This document shows positions 7,720 to 16,708 of a stretch of 64,000 nucleotides of DNA, piece after piece. The stretch's first letter is position 1, and each line of letters starts with the position of its first letter. The stretch is from positions 248,001-312,000 of the forward strand of contig DATMBG010000051.1 in assembly GCA_035559535.1 (NCBI GenBank), read 5' to 3'. The notes under the pieces were generated by a model. It was not told the origin of the DNA. It saw only the letters and a program-made list of their open reading frames with translations, and made no database searches. The translations under genes were made by a program, and so were the position numbers. The stretch comes from Candidatus Limnocylindrales bacterium (lineage in GTDB: Bacteria; Moduliflexota; Moduliflexia; Moduliflexales; JAUQPW01).

Positions 7720-9132
7720 ATGGCAGGTACTTCCATTGAAGAGCGGTTATATGAGCAATTGATAGGAATTCTAGGGAAGACCAATGTTTCAGACAACGAT
7801 CTGGAACGGTTTGTATATTCTGGAAGCGCGGGGGTTTCTATGCCGCCTCGGCGGGTCATAGGGGAATATGGACCTGGAAGTCCTCCAGCTTTCATAGTTT
7901 GGCCGGAAACCACAAGGCAGGTGGTAGAATTGGTTCGTCTGGCCAATAAGGAAAAGATCCCTCTGGTCCCTATGGGAGGAAGTGTTGGTTTACGAGGGGG
8001 AAGTCTTCCCTTGAGCTCAAACGCCATTGTGGTGGATATTAAAAAGATGCATAAAATTCTGGATATCCATCCCGATGCCATGACCATAACCGTCCAGGCC
8101 GGAATTGTTCGACCCGAAATGGATGAGGTGCTGGCAGCTAAAGGTTTTTGGTTTCCCCATGATCCTCCCTCCCATCCTGTTTCCGCCATCGGTGGATTTA
8201 TATCGACGGCTGCAGCCGGCTGGTGGCTCCCCAAGTATGGATACATGGGGGATCTTCTCCTGGCCTTGGAGGTAGTACTCCCTACCGGACAGATTCTGAG
8301 AACCAAACCCGTGATGAAACATTCGGTAGGACCCAATTTAAACTGGCTCTTTGTTGGGGCTGCAGGTACTTTAGGGATTATTACCGAAGCCACCTTGAAG
8401 ATTTATCCCTTACCTGAAGCCCGCTATACCCGGGTTTATACCTTTGATTCCTTTCATAAAGCCTACCGGGCTGCCTATGAGATTAACAAACGGGATTTGA
8501 ATCCCTATGTAATGCGGGTTGGAGATGATGGGCATAGTAAGGTTTATTTAGGCCGTGCCCTTCAAACTCCTGAGCTGACAGGTTTTACGTTGGTAGTAGG
8601 GTTTGATGGAATGAAGGAAATGGTTGAGCTTCAGGATCGATTGGCTCGAGAAATCGCACTTCGCTATGGAGGTAGAGATTGGGGCCTGGAGTTGGGACAG
8701 CGTTTCTGGGATACACGGCTCAGCTACTGGAAACAAAGAAAATCCACCGAATACTCCACCGATGTCATTACCACAGCAGCTACCTTTGATAAGATAGAGA
8801 GTTTATATACGGCCGTTCGTTCCCTTTATGATCGATTAGGAGTTCACTTTTCTATCCATATCCCCCATTTCACTCCCAAGGGAGCCTCCCTTTACTGTAT
8901 CTTTAAACAACCTGTGAGTCCCGAAGGATTAGAGTTAAATCGACGGGTTTGGGAGGAGGGAATTCCCCTTGTTCTTCAACATGGAGGGACCCTGGAACAT
9001 CATCATGAAATCGGTTATTATCTGTCTCGATACGTTTCATCGGAGTTAGGGACCGGATTAGAAGTTTTACGCGCTATTAAAAAGGCCCTGGACCCGAATA
9101 ACATCTTAAACCCTGGAAAACTGGCACTATAA
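7720..9132 (+). CDS. FAD-linked oxidase, GlcD/D-lactate dehydrogenase type
   Basis: A 470-residue flavoprotein of the FAD_binding_4 / FAD-oxidase C family. The FAD-binding PP-loop region runs from ETTRQVVELVRLANKEKIPLVPMGG, with HPDAMTITVQAG, GGFISTAAAGWW and VGAAGTLGIITEATLKIYP. The substrate domain carries a His-rich LEHHHEIGYY, and the end ALDPNNILNPGKL is diagnostic of the family. It probably oxidises a 2-hydroxyacid such as D-lactate or glycolate. It pairs with the Fe-S protein starting at 9202. The start has a good AAAGGA site. Confidence 0.88.
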   Translation: MAGTSIEERLYEQLIGILGKTNVSDNDLERFVYSGSAGVSMPPRRVIGEYGPGSPPAFIVWPETTRQVVELVRLANKEKIPLVPMGGSVGLRGGSLPLSSNAIVVDIKKMHKILDIHPDAMTITVQAGIVRPEMDEVLAAKGFWFPHDPPSHPVSAIGGFISTAAAGWWLPKYGYMGDLLLALEVVLPTGQILRTKPVMKHSVGPNLNWLFVGAAGTLGIITEATLKIYPLPEARYTRVYTFDSFHKAYRAAYEINKRDLNPYVMRVGDDGHSKVYLGRALQTPELTGFTLVVGFDGMKEMVELQDRLAREIALRYGGRDWGLELGQRFWDTRLSYWKQRKSTEYSTDVITTAATFDKIESLYTAVRSLYDRLGVHFSIHIPHFTPKGASLYCIFKQPVSPEGLELNRRVWEEGIPLVLQHGGTLEHHHEIGYYLSRYVSSELGTGLEVLRAIKKALDPNNILNPGKLAL

Positions 9133-9201
9133 AAATCCTGTCCACGGAGGAACCCGAAGGACCTAAGTGAATAAACACTTCAGGGTTCTTCGTGGTCCTG
9201 G

Positions 9202-10365
9202 GTGGATCGATTAAACCACGTGTACCTGGAAATTCATACAGCGGATATTCTTTCCTGTAATATCTGTTCGTTTAAGTATTGCCGGGGAGCCTGTCCGGTT
9301 TATGATATGGTACGTTCAGAGGGTATAGCTCCTTCGGGTTTCAACCACTATGCTTTAGGCATATTGAAGGGAATGATCCCTTACACCCCTTCTGCTGCGG
9401 AACAGATTTACAAATGCATGACCTGCGGGGCCTGTCGAACCGACGGATGTGTAGTTCCGGGTTTTGGTGACCCTATCGATACCCCCCGAATTATTGAAGC
9501 CATGCGGGCCGAAATTGTAGAGCAGGGGATGGCTCCACAATCTGTCCGGGCACTGGCTCAACGAATACTGGAAACCGGTAATCCCTATGGAGAGCCCCCG
9601 GAGGCCCGGGGAGCCTGGTTACCGGTCTCCCTTCTATCTGAGAGGCAGGCCGATATTTTATATTTCATGGGTTGTGCAGCCGGATACGGATATCCGGCTC
9701 CCGCCCAGGCGGCCCTCCGCTTGTTAGAAAAGGCCAGAGTACCGGTTATACTTTTAGGAAACCGGGAACCCTGTTGCGGGCTGACTCTGTTCTCCATAGG
9801 TGAACGAAAGAAAGCCGCCGAGTTAGCACGCCGGAATGTAGAAACCTTGCAGGCTACAGGAGTTCAGGAAGTCATCTTTTCCGATGCAGGCTGCTATCGC
9901 GCTTTCAAGAAAGTCTACCCGGAGGAATTGAAGGTATCTGTTCCTTTTAAGGTTTACCATATTACAGAGTACCTGGAACGTCTGGTCCTGGAAGATCGTC
10001 TGACCTTTAAAAAGAAGCTAGAAAAAAAAGTAACCTATCATGACCCCTGTAACCTGGGTATCCAGTCAGGGGTTTATGAGGCTCCAAGAAATCTTCTCGG
10101 CAAGATTCCCGGGTTGAAATATATAGAGATGAAAAAGACGCGGGATAAAACGCGATCCGTAGGGGTAGGAGGAGGATTTGAATTCATTTTTCCTGAGATG
10201 GCCAAAGAGCTTGCTTTAAAGCGTATTGAGGAAGCCCAGGCTACAGAAGCTGAAATTCTTGTAAGCGCCTGTCCTGCTGTCGAAGCTCATCTCACCGCTA
10301 CTGCCTCGGGACAAACAGGACTTTTAATCCAGGATATAACCGAACTTTTGGTTGAAGCCCTGTAG
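9202..10365 (+). CDS. GlcF/HdrD-like Fe-S electron-transfer protein
   Basis: A 387-residue partner of the upstream flavoprotein that carries electrons towards the quinone pool. The first cluster motif is C19-x2-C22-x4-C27-x3-C31P. The second is C72-x2-C75-x2-C78-x4-C83, which lacks the usual final CP. Two cysteine-rich CCG-type domains follow. The first has FMGCAAGYG and EPCCG. In the second, HDPCNLG and SACPA remain, but the expected CCG reads SVGVGGG, so both cysteines of that motif are gone. Translation starts at GTG 9202. The 137-base gap downstream holds nothing clear. Confidence 0.85.
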   Translation: MDRLNHVYLEIHTADILSCNICSFKYCRGACPVYDMVRSEGIAPSGFNHYALGILKGMIPYTPSAAEQIYKCMTCGACRTDGCVVPGFGDPIDTPRIIEAMRAEIVEQGMAPQSVRALAQRILETGNPYGEPPEARGAWLPVSLLSERQADILYFMGCAAGYGYPAPAQAALRLLEKARVPVILLGNREPCCGLTLFSIGERKKAAELARRNVETLQATGVQEVIFSDAGCYRAFKKVYPEELKVSVPFKVYHITEYLERLVLEDRLTFKKKLEKKVTYHDPCNLGIQSGVYEAPRNLLGKIPGLKYIEMKKTRDKTRSVGVGGGFEFIFPEMAKELALKRIEEAQATEAEILVSACPAVEAHLTATASGQTGLLIQDITELLVEAL

Positions 10366-10502
10366 AAGGTAAACTTATGATCCAGGGATTTCAAAACCGA
10401 GGGATAGTATGGGATTATATTAAACCCAGGAGAGGGTAATTTGTCGTCTCTAAATAGTTCCTTTAAGGAAGAAGGAACCATTTATGAGAGCCCATTTTTT
10501 AT

Positions 10503-11045
10503 ATGTCATCTATTCAAAGGACCATTAACCGGACTGTCTTAGAATTGGTTCAAGGAGATATAACCGAATTGGCGACCGATGCCATTGTCAATGCGGCCAA
10601 TACCGCCCTGATTCTCGGGTCTGGAGTAGCCGGAGCTATAAGGAAGAAAGGTGGACCTCGTATCCAGGAGGAATGCAACCGAATTGGAGGTACCCATGTG
10701 GGAGGGGCCGTGATTACAACGGGAGGAAATCTTCCTGCCAGATATGTTATCCACGCGGTAGGTCCTCGATGGGGAGAAGGGAATGAGGACGATAAACTTC
10801 GGCAGGCTACTTTAAACAGCTTAAAGCTGGCCGATCAGCATCAACTCAAAAGCATAGCCTTTCCGGCCATCAGTACCGGAGTTTTTGGTTTTCCCATGGA
10901 CCGGTGTGCTCGAATTATGCTTACCACGACCCGGGAATATCTTCAAGGAGATACAGGATTAGAGAAAGTAGTATTTTGTCTCTGGGATACTCCTGCCTTT
11001 GAAACCTTTCGGTCGGTTTTAGAAGAGTTATCTTCTGACATTTGA
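10503..11045 (+). CDS. macro-domain ADP-ribose hydrolase
   Basis: A 180-residue stand-alone macro domain. The signature is GDITELATDAIVNAANTALILGSGVAGAIRKKGG, then ARYVIHAVGPRW and SIAFPAISTGVFGFP, all parts of the ADP-ribose pocket. Such proteins remove ADP-ribose or act on O-acetyl-ADP-ribose, and in bacteria some counteract ADP-ribosylating toxins. A paralogue lies at 47236-47769. Its 3' end overlaps a gene remnant (11041-11301), so it sits at the border of a degraded accessory patch. Confidence 0.9.
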   Translation: MSSIQRTINRTVLELVQGDITELATDAIVNAANTALILGSGVAGAIRKKGGPRIQEECNRIGGTHVGGAVITTGGNLPARYVIHAVGPRWGEGNEDDKLRQATLNSLKLADQHQLKSIAFPAISTGVFGFPMDRCARIMLTTTREYLQGDTGLEKVVFCLWDTPAFETFRSVLEELSSDI

Positions 11046-11301
11046 AGTAGGGAACAAAGTACGATGTCGTAACCAGGTATGGGAAGTTATTAAGATTAAA
11101 GATAATGGAGATGGTTCCTGGGAGGTAAGGCTCTATCCTGAAAATGAAGGGAAGCCCCAATCCTTCCTCTACCTCCCATACTTCCATCGAACCTGTCCGT
11201 TCTGCCATCGATTATCTCACAGATTGCTGAAAAAACCTTTTGATTATTTCCAGGAGCTGGGAACCATCATAGATTTGCTTTATCCGCTGCAGATGGAGTA
11301 G
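11041..11301 (+). pseudogene. 86-codon remnant, possibly the N-terminus of a large helicase-type protein
   Basis: An open frame with protein-like composition begins in the last codons of the macro-domain gene and has no ATG before its last codons. It reads FEVGNKVRCRNQVWEVIKI, then a DGSWEVRLYP stretch, and ends LLYPLQME. The small beta-rich opening (VG-KVR-R--VWEV--I) resembles N-termini of some SNF2-type helicases in defence systems, but I recall this only loosely. The frame is closed by the TAG that starts the palindrome at 11299-11324. Most likely it is a truncated gene. Confidence 0.4.
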
Positions 11302-11330
11302 GGGCGTACGGCCGTACGCCCCTACTTTTT
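11299..11330 (+). terminator. GTAGGGGC-type palindrome, copy 2, with T-run
   Basis: A perfect palindrome (TAGGGGCGTAC-GGCC-GTACGCCCCTA) is followed by CTTTTTT, so it can work as a rho-independent terminator on the plus strand. It shares its ends with the palindrome at 2718-2745 and, like it, provides the TAG stop of the frame it interrupts. Confidence 0.75.
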
Positions 11331-11362
11331 TATCGAAACGCCAGGCGAGAAGGTATCAGTAT

Positions 11363-11539
11363 ATGACCAAACCTTATGAAGACGAAATCGCTGCGAATCT
11401 TGATCGTGCTGAGGAGTCGATACAAGCAGCAAAAATATTGCTTGCAGCAAATCACTTTGATTTTGCAGCATCTCGTGCCTATTATAGGAGAGATTCTATT
11501 CAGTTTGATATTACTCGTCCTTATGCAAAAAACCTTTAA
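11363..11539 (+). pseudogene. truncated HEPN-domain protein
   Basis: A 58-codon frame reads MTKPYEDEIAANLDRAEESI, then AAKILLAANHFDFAASRAYY. This is the typical N-terminus of HEPN-domain proteins (the toxin-side partner of MNT nucleotidyltransferases), which normally continue with an AMFYAA-type helix to about 130 residues. Here the match stops after RAYY and is replaced by 17 unrelated residues before TAA. The breakpoint, near 11491, lies just outside the 3' end of the convergent patatin gene. No MNT gene is nearby. Confidence 0.7.
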
Positions 11540-12698
11540 AATCGCTGGCGGAGACCTGTTCCCGGGCTACGGCCTGACCAATCCGGCATAAAGCTTCGAT
11601 TTGATCCACACAATCTATTTCTGAAACCCGGTCCAGATCAATGTCCCTGGGTAAACCCAGCTCGTCAAAGCGTTTTCGTGTGAAGGAAACGGTATAACGA
11701 TGATACGTTAACATCCTGGTCGCGAAGGTAATAGCCCGCGCATCTATGGACCTTGTCGAGGGAAAGTTGGATTTGGGAGCATTGACTTGCAATTGCTCCA
11801 CGTCATTTGTGGTCGGCATATCGGCATCGTCCATTTCATAATCCATCCACCTCGGCTTAGGTGTATGGCTGATAAGCTTCATGAGTAAGTTCTGCTGTAC
11901 ATTGACATCGTCCATAAGAACTTTGACTATATAGTTGGCCCAGTGGACAAGGGTATAATTTTGCGCTTTGTCTCTGGCAATTTTATTCTGCTTAAATCCC
12001 GTACCTATCGAGATGAGTAAAATTTTATCTACCCCGGTATCCCACCCGGCACTATATCCCGGTATCGTCGCCTCAAGAAATAATTGAAAGGAAGGATTAT
12101 TGAACATACTGACTCCGCCGTCTATGAAGTCCAGTCTCCGTCCATCCGGTAAGGTAATCCGGTGGGGAGGGAAAAAGGTCGGTGCTGCAGAACTGGCTCT
12201 AACCAAATGCCAGAGCGGAATTCTGCTGTTCTCTTCAAAGAATTTGTTCCTGGGACTGTTAACAAAAAACCAGGGTGTACCGGTGTTTATATTTTTGGCA
12301 ACAATCATCAGCAGGGTCCGTAATTGGTCTGAACCTAAGGTGATATCTCCCAGAAGATATTGGAGTTGCCGTTCTAAAGGCTCTGGGTTGTATTTTGACC
12401 ATAACCGACCCCACAACCACCGCTTTTGAAAGACCCGAGGTCCTAATCGTATATAAAAATCCCGTAACTCCCTTGCCGACAAACCCATGGCAAGCCCTGC
12501 GGTCAGGATCGAACCTGTGCTTGTACCCCCTATGAAGTCAAAATAATCTGCCAGACACCGCCAGCGAGAGTCAGGTCGACAAAGAATATCCTCGATCTTA
12601 ATAAGAATCTCGATGGCAATTAAGCCGCGAATACCTCCTCCATCTATGGAAAGCAGACGCTTGGGACGTTTTAAGGCGAGCCTTTCACTTGGAGTCAT
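11511..12698 (-). CDS. patatin-like phospholipase
   Basis: A 395-residue patatin-family lipid acyl hydrolase. The oxyanion motif DGGGIRG lies at 19-25, the nucleophile Ser60 in GTSTG and the Asp193 of the Ser-Asp dyad in FIDGGV. The N-terminal catalytic domain is intact. The C-terminal third is polar and helical without a known domain. Patatin enzymes serve as lipid hydrolases and as phage-defence effectors (CapV in CBASS). No nucleotide cyclase gene is adjacent, so a CBASS role is not supported. The 3' end overlaps the HEPN remnant on the other strand by 29 bases. Confidence 0.9.
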   Translation of the reverse strand: MTPSERLALKRPKRLLSIDGGGIRGLIAIEILIKIEDILCRPDSRWRCLADYFDFIGGTSTGSILTAGLAMGLSARELRDFYIRLGPRVFQKRWLWGRLWSKYNPEPLERQLQYLLGDITLGSDQLRTLLMIVAKNINTGTPWFFVNSPRNKFFEENSRIPLWHLVRASSAAPTFFPPHRITLPDGRRLDFIDGGVSMFNNPSFQLFLEATIPGYSAGWDTGVDKILLISIGTGFKQNKIARDKAQNYTLVHWANYIVKVLMDDVNVQQNLLMKLISHTPKPRWMDYEMDDADMPTTNDVEQLQVNAPKSNFPSTRSIDARAITFATRMLTYHRYTVSFTRKRFDELGLPRDIDLDRVSEIDCVDQIEALCRIGQAVAREQVSASDFKGFLHKDE

Positions 12699-12741
12699 CT
12701 TTCAACACGAACCGTGAATCGCACATCCTGAACTCGTTATT

Positions 12742-15700
12742 TTAATTATTTAATTGAACCGAAACTATCTTTGAAACTCCAGGCTCTTCCATGGTAATTC
12801 CATACATAAGATGCGCAATTTCCATGGTTCTTTTGTTGTGGGTAATAATGATAAACTGGGTGGTGCGGGCCATATCTTGTAGGAGGTTTAAAAATCGTCC
12901 TACATTGGCATCATCCAGGGGAGCGTCTACTTCGTCCAGAATGCAAAAGGGACTGGGCTTGATAAGGAAAATGGAGAAAAGCAAGGCAATACTGATCAAC
13001 GCTTTTTCCCCTCCCGACATTAAGGAAATTTTCTGAAGCCGCTTACCGGAAGGTTGGGCGAGAATTTCAACCCCGGTCTCTAAAATGTTCCCGGGGTCCG
13101 TTAATCGAAGCTCGGCAGAACCCCCTTCAAAGAGTTTTTGAAAAACTCCCTTAAAACTTGCGTTGATCGTGTTAAAGGCTTCTATAAAACGAGCCTCTGT
13201 AGTGGCATCGATCTTCTGAATGGTGGCGTAAAGGGAGTTCATAGATTCTGTTAAATCGGCCTGCTGATTGGAAAGAAAATCATACCGCTCCTGAAGGGCC
13301 TGATACTCTTCAATGGCAGCCAGGTTCACATTCCCTAAGTTGGCCAGCTTCTCCTTTAAGGCTTCAATGCTTTCTTCGATTTCCTGATCGGAGAGCGGAG
13401 AAGCTGAAGTGCGGGAAGTTGTGGAGGTGAAAGAAGTTTCTTCCCTGACTTCAAACTCCTCCAGGGGTAATCCTAACTCCGAGGTGATCCGCTCTTTAAT
13501 ATGCTCAAGGGTAACGCGCAGTTCGGTATTTTTAATTTCTTCAGCCTTTAATTTTTCATGGATAACCCCATAACTTTCCTCACGCTCTTTTAAAATTCGC
13601 TCAGTATTTTCCAATTCCCTGGCGGCAGCAAAATGTTTTTCCTGATGAGCCTTTTCCTTTTTCTCAAGCTTTTCCCTGGAATCCAGGAGGCTCTCAAGGA
13701 CGTCCTGGGTTTCTTGAATGGCTATTTCATACTCCTCTCGTCGATTTCGGGCCGTGGTAATCCGCTCCTGAGTCTCCTGGATCTGTAAAGCCAGGGATTG
13801 ATTCCGTTCTGTAAGCCGCCTGATATCCTGGTCGAGACCGCGTAGTTTTTCCTTCAGAGCCGTATAATGAACTTTGCTATCGGTCAGCCCGGCTACCGCT
13901 TGATCCTGTTGTTCTCGACTCTGTTGAACTTTATTTTGTAGGTCAGCAATTCTCTCCTCCTTTTCGACCTTTTTTTCCTCCAGATTCTGTTTGATTCCAA
14001 GGGTTTTGGATAATTCCCCATCTATTCCCGTTATCTCCTGACTCAGTTGAGACTGCTCCAGGTCTATAAACTCTAAACGCTTTCTTAACTGCTCCAGGTC
14101 TCTTTCTAACTGGTTTACGGCATTTTCTTTATTGATCAAATTGATTTCCTGCTCGCGTCGCGTCTTCTCTAAATTTTTTAAAGCACCCTGGTAAAGCTCA
14201 AGCTTATTTTTAATTTCACCTTCTACCTGAAGAAGCCTTTGTAAACCCCGTTCATAGTTTTCGACCTGCTGTTTTAACCTATCCATTTCTCCCTTTTTGG
14301 CTAAAAAACCGGTCTCCAACCGCTGGCTCGCCCCCCCATAAAGGACTCCTTGAGAGTCCAAAACTTCTCCTCCCCGGGTGACACAAATCAAAAAGGGATA
14401 CTTTTGATGAACCCGAATCGCTTTTTCTAAGTTTTCTACAACAACTATCGAATCTAATAGAATCTGAATCGTTTCCTTAAATTCGGCTTTACAGGTGATG
14501 AAATCAAATGCCTTCCCGATGATATCAGGATCCTCATTAAGGATAGATGCAGGGACAGAAAGACCCGGGGATGCGGGGATAATCCCTTGATTCTTCGATT
14601 CCTGCCCCTCTGTATTCCAGGAGACGGTATCGCCATGCCTGAAAGGCATAAAATAGCCTCGCCCTGATTTCGTTTCTCGTAAAAACCCGATCGCTTCTAT
14701 TCCCTTCTGATAGGTCTCTACAATCAGAGTTTGAATTTTATCTCCAAGGATCGCTTCAATGGCGACTTCATAGCCCGGTTTGGCTTTAATTAAATCCAGG
14801 ACGGTAGATTGGATCCCCAATCTTTGGGAAAGATCGGGATTTAACAAAAGAGATCGGGTACCTTCTTTGAATCCGGCATAGGTTTTCTGAAGCTCTTTCA
14901 GCGATTCGTAACGAGAACGATTCAAACTGAGCCGATCCTTCAATAAGCTTATTTTTCTATCGAGTTCTTGAAGCGTTTTTTCGATACCCTGAATCTTTTC
15001 CTTTAAAACAGGTTCCGTTTTATCCAGTTCTCCCCTCTTCTCCTGAAGCTCCTGAACCACCCCCTTCAGGCTCTCCAATTCTGCTTCCTTTTCTTTCCTC
15101 TGGACTTCTATCGCCTCTCGTTCCTTCTTCAGCCTGATCAGGTTCAAAGAAACTCTCTCCTTATCTTTTTTCAGCCGAAGAATTAGATTATTTCCCCGGG
15201 TTAAGTCCATGAGGAGATTCATGAGCTGGCCTTTTTCTTTGTCCAGTTGAGCCTGCGCTTCCGAGAGCTGGAAGTTCAAGATCTTCACGCTTTCCTCCTG
15301 ACTCTCCAGATTCCGCTGATAATGGGTTATCTCTTGAGATAACTCTTCCCATTGGGTCTTTTGGGCCTGAATTTCCTCTTCTGTTTCTTCTTGCTCTTTT
15401 CGAAGCCGGGAAAGGATCTCATCTCCTTTTTCCAGGATAATTTTTTGATCCAGAAGCTGTTGTCGTAGCTGCTCTAATTTTGCTTCATGTAACTGGATGG
15501 TGCTGGATACACCCTGGAGTTGTTGTCGAATCGTATTCAAATTTTCTTCGGCTTTCTGGAGCTTCTCCCTTTTTTGAATGGCTTCTTCTTGAAGGGCGGA
15601 GATCTCGGTTTTTAGTTGGGCCACCTCTCCCTGTAAGGTTTGCAACAAAAGGGTACTCTGCTCCAATTTTTCTCCTAAAGCTCGATACCGGGAGCGATAA

Positions 15701-16386
15701 AGTCGGGTCTGAAGAGCCTTTATTTCGTTCAAATAACTCTGATAACGTTCTGCTTTTTTAACCTGTCTTTTAACCGACTCCAGTTGACGTTGGACTTCCA
15801 GGATGATATCTTGAACCCGGGTTAAATTGAGCCGGGTGGCTTCTAACTTCTCCAGGGTCGCTTTCTTGCGAGCTTTGTACTTGGTAATACCGGCAGCTTC
15901 TTCGATAAGGGCCCTTCGCTCTTCGGGCTTCGCATGGATAATGAGATCAATTTTTCCTTGCTCGGCGATGGAATAAGCCCGGGCTCCAATCCCGGTGTCC
16001 ATAAAAAGTTCTTGAATATCTCGTAAACGACACGGTTTTTTATTCAGAAAATACTCTCCCTCTCCGGAGCGAAACACACGACGGGTAATGAGGATCTCAC
16101 TGTACTCCAGGGGAAGAACTCCGGCAGGATCTACAAATCGAAGGGAAACCTCGGCCATCCCCAAGGGCTTCCGATTTTTGTTGCCATTGAAGATCACGTC
16201 TTCCATGGAATCGCCCCGCATATGCTTGGCACTCTGCTCCCCCAATGCCCATCGAACGGCATCAATCAGGTTGCTCTTCCCACAACCATTAGGACCTACA
16301 ATGACGGTTATGCCGGGTGGAAGGGTTAAATGAATCTTCTCTGGAAAAGATTTAAATCCAGATAGTATAATCTCTTCTAAGTACAT
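12742..16386 (-). CDS. smc: chromosome segregation ATPase SMC
   Basis: A 1214-residue SMC protein that compacts and segregates the chromosome. The Walker A GPNGCGKSNLIDAVRW lies at about residue 32. Long coiled coils follow, a hinge around residues 500-660 (LQKTYAGFKEGTRSLL to the GVLYGGAS region), a second coiled coil, the ABC signature LMSGGEKALISIALLF and Walker B PFCILDEVDAPLDD. Length and order are those of a bacterial SMC without truncation. It starts at ATG 16386, only weakly preceded by a ribosome site. The divergent argG lies 322 bases away. Confidence 0.97.
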   Translation of the reverse strand: MYLEEIILSGFKSFPEKIHLTLPPGITVIVGPNGCGKSNLIDAVRWALGEQSAKHMRGDSMEDVIFNGNKNRKPLGMAEVSLRFVDPAGVLPLEYSEILITRRVFRSGEGEYFLNKKPCRLRDIQELFMDTGIGARAYSIAEQGKIDLIIHAKPEERRALIEEAAGITKYKARKKATLEKLEATRLNLTRVQDIILEVQRQLESVKRQVKKAERYQSYLNEIKALQTRLYRSRYRALGEKLEQSTLLLQTLQGEVAQLKTEISALQEEAIQKREKLQKAEENLNTIRQQLQGVSSTIQLHEAKLEQLRQQLLDQKIILEKGDEILSRLRKEQEETEEEIQAQKTQWEELSQEITHYQRNLESQEESVKILNFQLSEAQAQLDKEKGQLMNLLMDLTRGNNLILRLKKDKERVSLNLIRLKKEREAIEVQRKEKEAELESLKGVVQELQEKRGELDKTEPVLKEKIQGIEKTLQELDRKISLLKDRLSLNRSRYESLKELQKTYAGFKEGTRSLLLNPDLSQRLGIQSTVLDLIKAKPGYEVAIEAILGDKIQTLIVETYQKGIEAIGFLRETKSGRGYFMPFRHGDTVSWNTEGQESKNQGIIPASPGLSVPASILNEDPDIIGKAFDFITCKAEFKETIQILLDSIVVVENLEKAIRVHQKYPFLICVTRGGEVLDSQGVLYGGASQRLETGFLAKKGEMDRLKQQVENYERGLQRLLQVEGEIKNKLELYQGALKNLEKTRREQEINLINKENAVNQLERDLEQLRKRLEFIDLEQSQLSQEITGIDGELSKTLGIKQNLEEKKVEKEERIADLQNKVQQSREQQDQAVAGLTDSKVHYTALKEKLRGLDQDIRRLTERNQSLALQIQETQERITTARNRREEYEIAIQETQDVLESLLDSREKLEKKEKAHQEKHFAAARELENTERILKEREESYGVIHEKLKAEEIKNTELRVTLEHIKERITSELGLPLEEFEVREETSFTSTTSRTSASPLSDQEIEESIEALKEKLANLGNVNLAAIEEYQALQERYDFLSNQQADLTESMNSLYATIQKIDATTEARFIEAFNTINASFKGVFQKLFEGGSAELRLTDPGNILETGVEILAQPSGKRLQKISLMSGGEKALISIALLFSIFLIKPSPFCILDEVDAPLDDANVGRFLNLLQDMARTTQFIIITHNKRTMEIAHLMYGITMEEPGVSKIVSVQLNN

Positions 16387-16708
16387 AACTTCATCTGAAA
16401 CGTCAGGAGGTTTTTAACTTTAGTTAGCCGCTAACTCTAGATATTTTTTGAAAACTAACTTTAGTTAATCAACCAAAAAAGTCAAGTTTTTTCTTGTCAA
16501 GAAGTTCTAAAAAACTTTATCTAACATACACAGTCGAATGTATTTGTAAAGGGAAAAAAATAGATCCAGAAACAAAAACTACAATTATCTTGACAAGTGA
16601 CAGGGATATAATAAAACGGAACTTGAGAAAGGGACAAAAAACAGACTTCTATTGAAAATTTTTTATTCACCAATTTTCAATTGAAAAGATCTGAGGATCC
16701 TAGATGGT
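16387..16708. promoter_or_regulatory. smc-argG divergent control region with repeated 12-mer
   Basis: AT-rich, gene-free. A perfect direct repeat TAACTTTAGTTA occurs at 16415-16426 and 16456-16467, each near-palindromic, with AGTTAG-CCG-CTAACT at 16422-16436 overlapping the first. Together they look like an operator for a dimeric regulator. A TATAAT lies at 16607-16612, but the nearest TTGACA (16590-16595) is only 11 bases upstream, too close for a standard sigma70 promoter. Confidence 0.45.

Noticed and set aside
11511-12698. CBASS effector CapV
   Set aside because: The patatin enzyme fits, but there is no nucleotide cyclase or accessory gene beside it.
16590-16612. sigma70 promoter TTGACA/TATAAT for argG
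   Set aside because: The two boxes are only 11 bases apart, too close for a normal promoter.
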